From positions 1 through 29,509 of IMG/VR virus record IMGVR_UViG_3300002180_000050: a stretch of 29,509 bases of DNA. One strand, given 5' to 3'. Position numbers and translations under genes: made by a program. The notes beneath the pieces are model-generated. The model was not told the origin of the DNA, did not search any database, and was given only the letters and a program-made list of their open reading frames with translations. The DNA is from a virus. This document shows, piece by piece, positions 26,799 to 29,509 of the stretch; position 1 is the first letter of the stretch, and every line of letters begins with the position of its first letter.

Positions 26799-28894
26799 AA
26801 GCGCCGCCCCCAGTTGCCACTGGCCATGCTATTGCGTTGGCGCACTCGTTTTTTAGTGACCTCTTTCCTGATAATGCGTTCCTCTTTGTTGACCATCTGA
26901 CTATTGCCGTCAAATATAGGCAAGGCCCATTCTGGTGGCTTATCCCATAACAGTCGGCCATTAGCACCAAACCCTAGATCGTCCATTACCGCTTCAGCAT
27001 AGCCCCAGTTATCGAACGCCTCGTTCGCCGCGCCTTTCGGGCACTTCCACTTGCCATCAACACCGCGCTTTTCTGCTCGCAATTCTCGAAAGTAATCACT
27101 GGGTAGCCATGCAGAAGGATGAAAATACCCGGCACCTGGCACATCACGGCGCATTGAGTTGGCCACAATGTCCTTGAAGTAATTGGTCGCCAATAGATAT
27201 ATCGGCACGTCGCGCATTCTCCGGCCACGCGAATCACGCGCATAGCTTTTCACCACTGGCTTTTCTTGCTTGTGGTTGCCGCCTTTCACTAAACAAGCCC
27301 GATCGGACAACCCCGCCGACCTTAGTCGCTTAAGCCATGCATAGGCATTAGGTGTTACACCCGCCTCACCACCTGTATCGACGGCGGTGCGGTAAACCCT
27401 TAGCTCCTGCTCGCCACTTGTCTTGTAAGTGCCGTTGATTAGCTTGTCGGTTAATAAGTCCCAATCCTCAGCAAAGCCAGCCGGGTCAACTCGCACGTCC
27501 TTGCCGCCTCGCGTTGTATTGCGCAGAGAAAACCTATCAACAAGGCATGACTCACGATCTACGCCATAGGCTCGAACCTCACAGACAAAGCGCGACTCTA
27601 CGCCGCCCTGTACATCCACTGACGCGATTAGAACCCTAGCCCAATCCGGCACAAGATACCGCTCTAGTCCGTGATCGACTCTATCTTCTGCGTTTTGTGT
27701 TTTATCTTCTTTCAGATAAATAGGTAGATAAGCCAAGCCCTGATCGGTGTTGCGCGTGGCTTTCAGGCTTTGATCTGATCCAGATACAACGTATTCTCGC
27801 AGCCCTTGCAGCTCTCGAAGTATTAAGCTGTCCCATTTTTGATATGCCGCCGCCACGCCGCCCAAACAATACCCAGCTATGTTGCTCGGTATTCTTTCGC
27901 CGGACAAATTGCCATCTTTATCGACTGACTGCCCATCGCCAACCCATCGAGCAGTTTTAATGCTATTCAGCTCGGGCTTGTGCTTCTGTTCTATCTGAGA
28001 GCCGCAATGAGGGCAGCATACAAGCGAATGCTTATGTGCCAGCTCGCCCAAGTCTGCATCTCGCACCATGTCGATTAATTCGTTTTCTTTTGGTAGTGTT
28101 GCGAATAGATCAAGCCCAGGCTTTGCCTCGAAATACTCTTTACAGTCTAAGCACTGCCAGTACCACCGGCACCGATCAGAATTGTTATAAATACCACCAA
28201 CACCACTTACAGGCGGGAATTCATGGGGCGTTGACGGATCCCAATAAGCATCTTCATAGTCACGGCCCGGTGATGACTCAAACAGCGCCATGCCTCGACT
28301 AAGATACGTCTGTGTTCGCTTTAGCAGGAGAAGGAACCCAGAGCCGCCACCGTCAATATCATCAGGGGCGCGGTCGTAATCTGTCCACGCCACATAACGA
28401 TAGTCACTGCTTGATAATTGGGATTCGCTAGGCCATCCAAGTTTGAGCCACATGCCGTTTTTAAACAGCTTGTCATGCGTATTATCGTCTTGCCCGCGTA
28501 TGCTCAACAACTCCCTAAGCGCCTGAGAGTAGCGAATAGCTTTATCAATCCGAGTCTTTGAGAATTCGCGCGCTTTTGTTTGTGTCATTTGAACAATCAG
28601 CATATCGCCAGGGTCATTGGCGACATTGTGAGCCATCCATCCATCAATCAGCCCCATTGTTTTCCCCGTTCGAGCAGGCCCGACAAAACACACCGCCTCA
28701 TGCTTTCGACTGGCTAAGGCGTTCATCGGCTCGATCATATACGGCGTTTCTTCCGCTGACCAAGGCCCTGTATAGCCACCGGCTTGGCTTATGCGCAACA
28801 CCGACGCTGCCCCATCTGACACGCTCACGCGCTTAGGCGGTCTAAATGCCTGCGCTGAATCTCTCAGGATTGGGAAGGGTGACGCAAAACTCAC
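26795..28894 (-). CDS. Terminase large subunit, GpA family (699 aa)
   Basis: It packages DNA with an N-terminal ATPase and cuts it at cos with a C-terminal nuclease. Walker A is GPARTGKT (72-79) and the Walker B region is YVAWTDYDRAP (167-176). A zinc site is probable, CLDC (248-251) with CCPHC (293-297). The nuclease begins IASVDVQGG (423-431, D427). Length and order of motifs fit the lambda A family. The start is GTG 28894, overlapping the terS stop as GTGA. Confidence 0.92.
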   Translation of the reverse strand: MSFASPFPILRDSAQAFRPPKRVSVSDGAASVLRISQAGGYTGPWSAEETPYMIEPMNALASRKHEAVCFVGPARTGKTMGLIDGWMAHNVANDPGDMLIVQMTQTKAREFSKTRIDKAIRYSQALRELLSIRGQDDNTHDKLFKNGMWLKLGWPSESQLSSSDYRYVAWTDYDRAPDDIDGGGSGFLLLLKRTQTYLSRGMALFESSPGRDYEDAYWDPSTPHEFPPVSGVGGIYNNSDRCRWYWQCLDCKEYFEAKPGLDLFATLPKENELIDMVRDADLGELAHKHSLVCCPHCGSQIEQKHKPELNSIKTARWVGDGQSVDKDGNLSGERIPSNIAGYCLGGVAAAYQKWDSLILRELQGLREYVVSGSDQSLKATRNTDQGLAYLPIYLKEDKTQNAEDRVDHGLERYLVPDWARVLIASVDVQGGVESRFVCEVRAYGVDRESCLVDRFSLRNTTRGGKDVRVDPAGFAEDWDLLTDKLINGTYKTSGEQELRVYRTAVDTGGEAGVTPNAYAWLKRLRSAGLSDRACLVKGGNHKQEKPVVKSYARDSRGRRMRDVPIYLLATNYFKDIVANSMRRDVPGAGYFHPSAWLPSDYFRELRAEKRGVDGKWKCPKGAANEAFDNWGYAEAVMDDLGFGANGRLLWDKPPEWALPIFDGNSQMVNKEERIIRKEVTKKRVRQRNSMASGNWGRRL

Positions 28895-29409
28895 TCTTCG
28901 TCGCCCCCAGCTTCTACAGGGCCAAATGCCGCCAACTTGTCTGCTGTGTCATCAAGATAACCTAGAACAATATTATCGACGATCTCGGCTATCTCAGGCG
29001 CTATACCATGTCTGCGCTCTAGCGTGTCACCAATCGATTGTAGGTTCTGAGATACAAGGGAGAAGGCTGTAAGGATGGCCGGTTCTAATTCGCCTGCCGG
29101 TATAAGGTCGCGGTCTTTGACTTGAAGCTCGCGTTTTTTTGTTTCTGATTCATACCACGCCTTTCTGTCCTGTGGCGAGTATTCATCTGGGTTTTCACCG
29201 CTGCCAGTTTCGCTGCTTCCATAGTGCCATTGAGCCATAGCATTTAAATCTAGCTCCCACGACAAGCCGCGAGACCCTTGCTTTAATACCGGCGCGCCTT
29301 TCCTGATCCACCGATTAATAGTCGTTAGTTCAACATCGAAAAAGTCTGCGGCCCCGGCTTTGTTTGTTATGCGCCTTGACCCAACAATGCTCTCTACTGT
29401 TTGAGACAT
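28891..29409 (-). CDS. Terminase small subunit, Nu1-like (172 aa)
   Basis: Residues 12-60 form the winged-helix DNA-binding domain of Nu1: KAGAADFFDVELTTINRWIR, then KGAPVLKQGSRGLSWELDL. A charged helix follows (AWYESETKKRELQVKDRDLI), used for oligomerisation and contact with GpA. It recognises the cos region. ATG 29409 follows GCGGAGGGTT, a very strong site. It is the first gene of the late operon. Confidence 0.88.
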   Translation of the reverse strand: MSQTVESIVGSRRITNKAGAADFFDVELTTINRWIRKGAPVLKQGSRGLSWELDLNAMAQWHYGSSETGSGENPDEYSPQDRKAWYESETKKRELQVKDRDLIPAGELEPAILTAFSLVSQNLQSIGDTLERRHGIAPEIAEIVDNIVLGYLDDTADKLAAFGPVEAGGDEE

Positions 29410-29509
29410 AACCCTCCGCGATACTTAGCTAGGTCTGTTATTCCAGCGGGATATAGTAGTACCCAATAGGGGGCTAAAAACTCTGAATTTGCGCCGTCAA
29501 CGTCTTGCT
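29410..29509. other. Sequence upstream of terS (window edge)
   Basis: About 100 bases without a gene. In lambda-type phages the cos site lies just ahead of the small terminase gene, so it could be here or just outside. A short inverted element, CCCAATAGGG, is present. No clear promoter pair was found: a TTGACG near the edge has no matching -10. Confidence 0.3.

Noticed and set aside
29410-29509. Definite cos site and late promoter
   Set aside because: Position is suggestive only; no known cos sequence or convincing -10/-35 pair could be recognised in these bases.

Overview
The window is part of a temperate tailed phage genome (prophage or free phage) of the lambda-like siphovirus plan. A Nu1/GpA terminase pair, gpW and a lambda-family portal, FII-, Z- and U-like connector and tail genes, a G/GT tail chaperone with the lambda slippery heptamer, a long tape measure protein, an XRE repressor with a divergent early operon, and a YqaJ/lambda-type exonuclease all support this. 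The host is probably a gammaproteobacterium, but this rests only on gene families and Shine-Dalgarno use. No integrase, attachment site, lysis cassette or tRNA gene is visible, and both ends cut through phage sequence.

Layout. (1) 1-2396, minus strand: an operon read leftwards from an HNH nuclease through small genes into a replication-type protein cut by the window edge. (2) 2397-2824: a control region with a strong minus promoter and an opposing plus-strand promoter, two abutting hairpins and a plus-strand terminator; this may be an antisense RNA like lambda OOP, or a put-like antiterminator leader. (3) 2825-3469: a gene with cytosine-methylase-like motifs, with its own promoter and a structured leader. 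(4) 3470-3955: no protein gene; two minus-strand terminators, a candidate small RNA and a run of hairpins. (5) 3956-7173, minus: the repressor and about ten small accessory genes, mostly joined by ATGA overlaps or by a recurrent CGGAGA ribosome binding site. (6) 7174-7287: divergent promoters. (7) 7288-10590, plus: a hexapeptide-repeat protein, two small paralogues, a recombination pair and small genes ending in a membrane protein. (8) 10343-29409, minus: the late operon, ending at a terminator at 10343-10366.

The late operon reads terS, terL, a Mor-like regulator, protease-capsid fusion, DUF2190 decoration protein, FII, Z, U, major tail protein, G/GT, tape measure, five distal tail genes, then gpW and portal. 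Two things are unusual. First, the gpW-portal pair lies at the far end of the tail genes instead of next to terL. Second, the slot it would normally fill holds the Mor-like gene and an inverted four-gene island (25842-26557) with its own promoter.

Most small early genes have no assignable function. Two are broken: one has an in-frame TAA, the other a one-base frame break. One accessory frame appears to be translated from two starts, with and without a membrane anchor.
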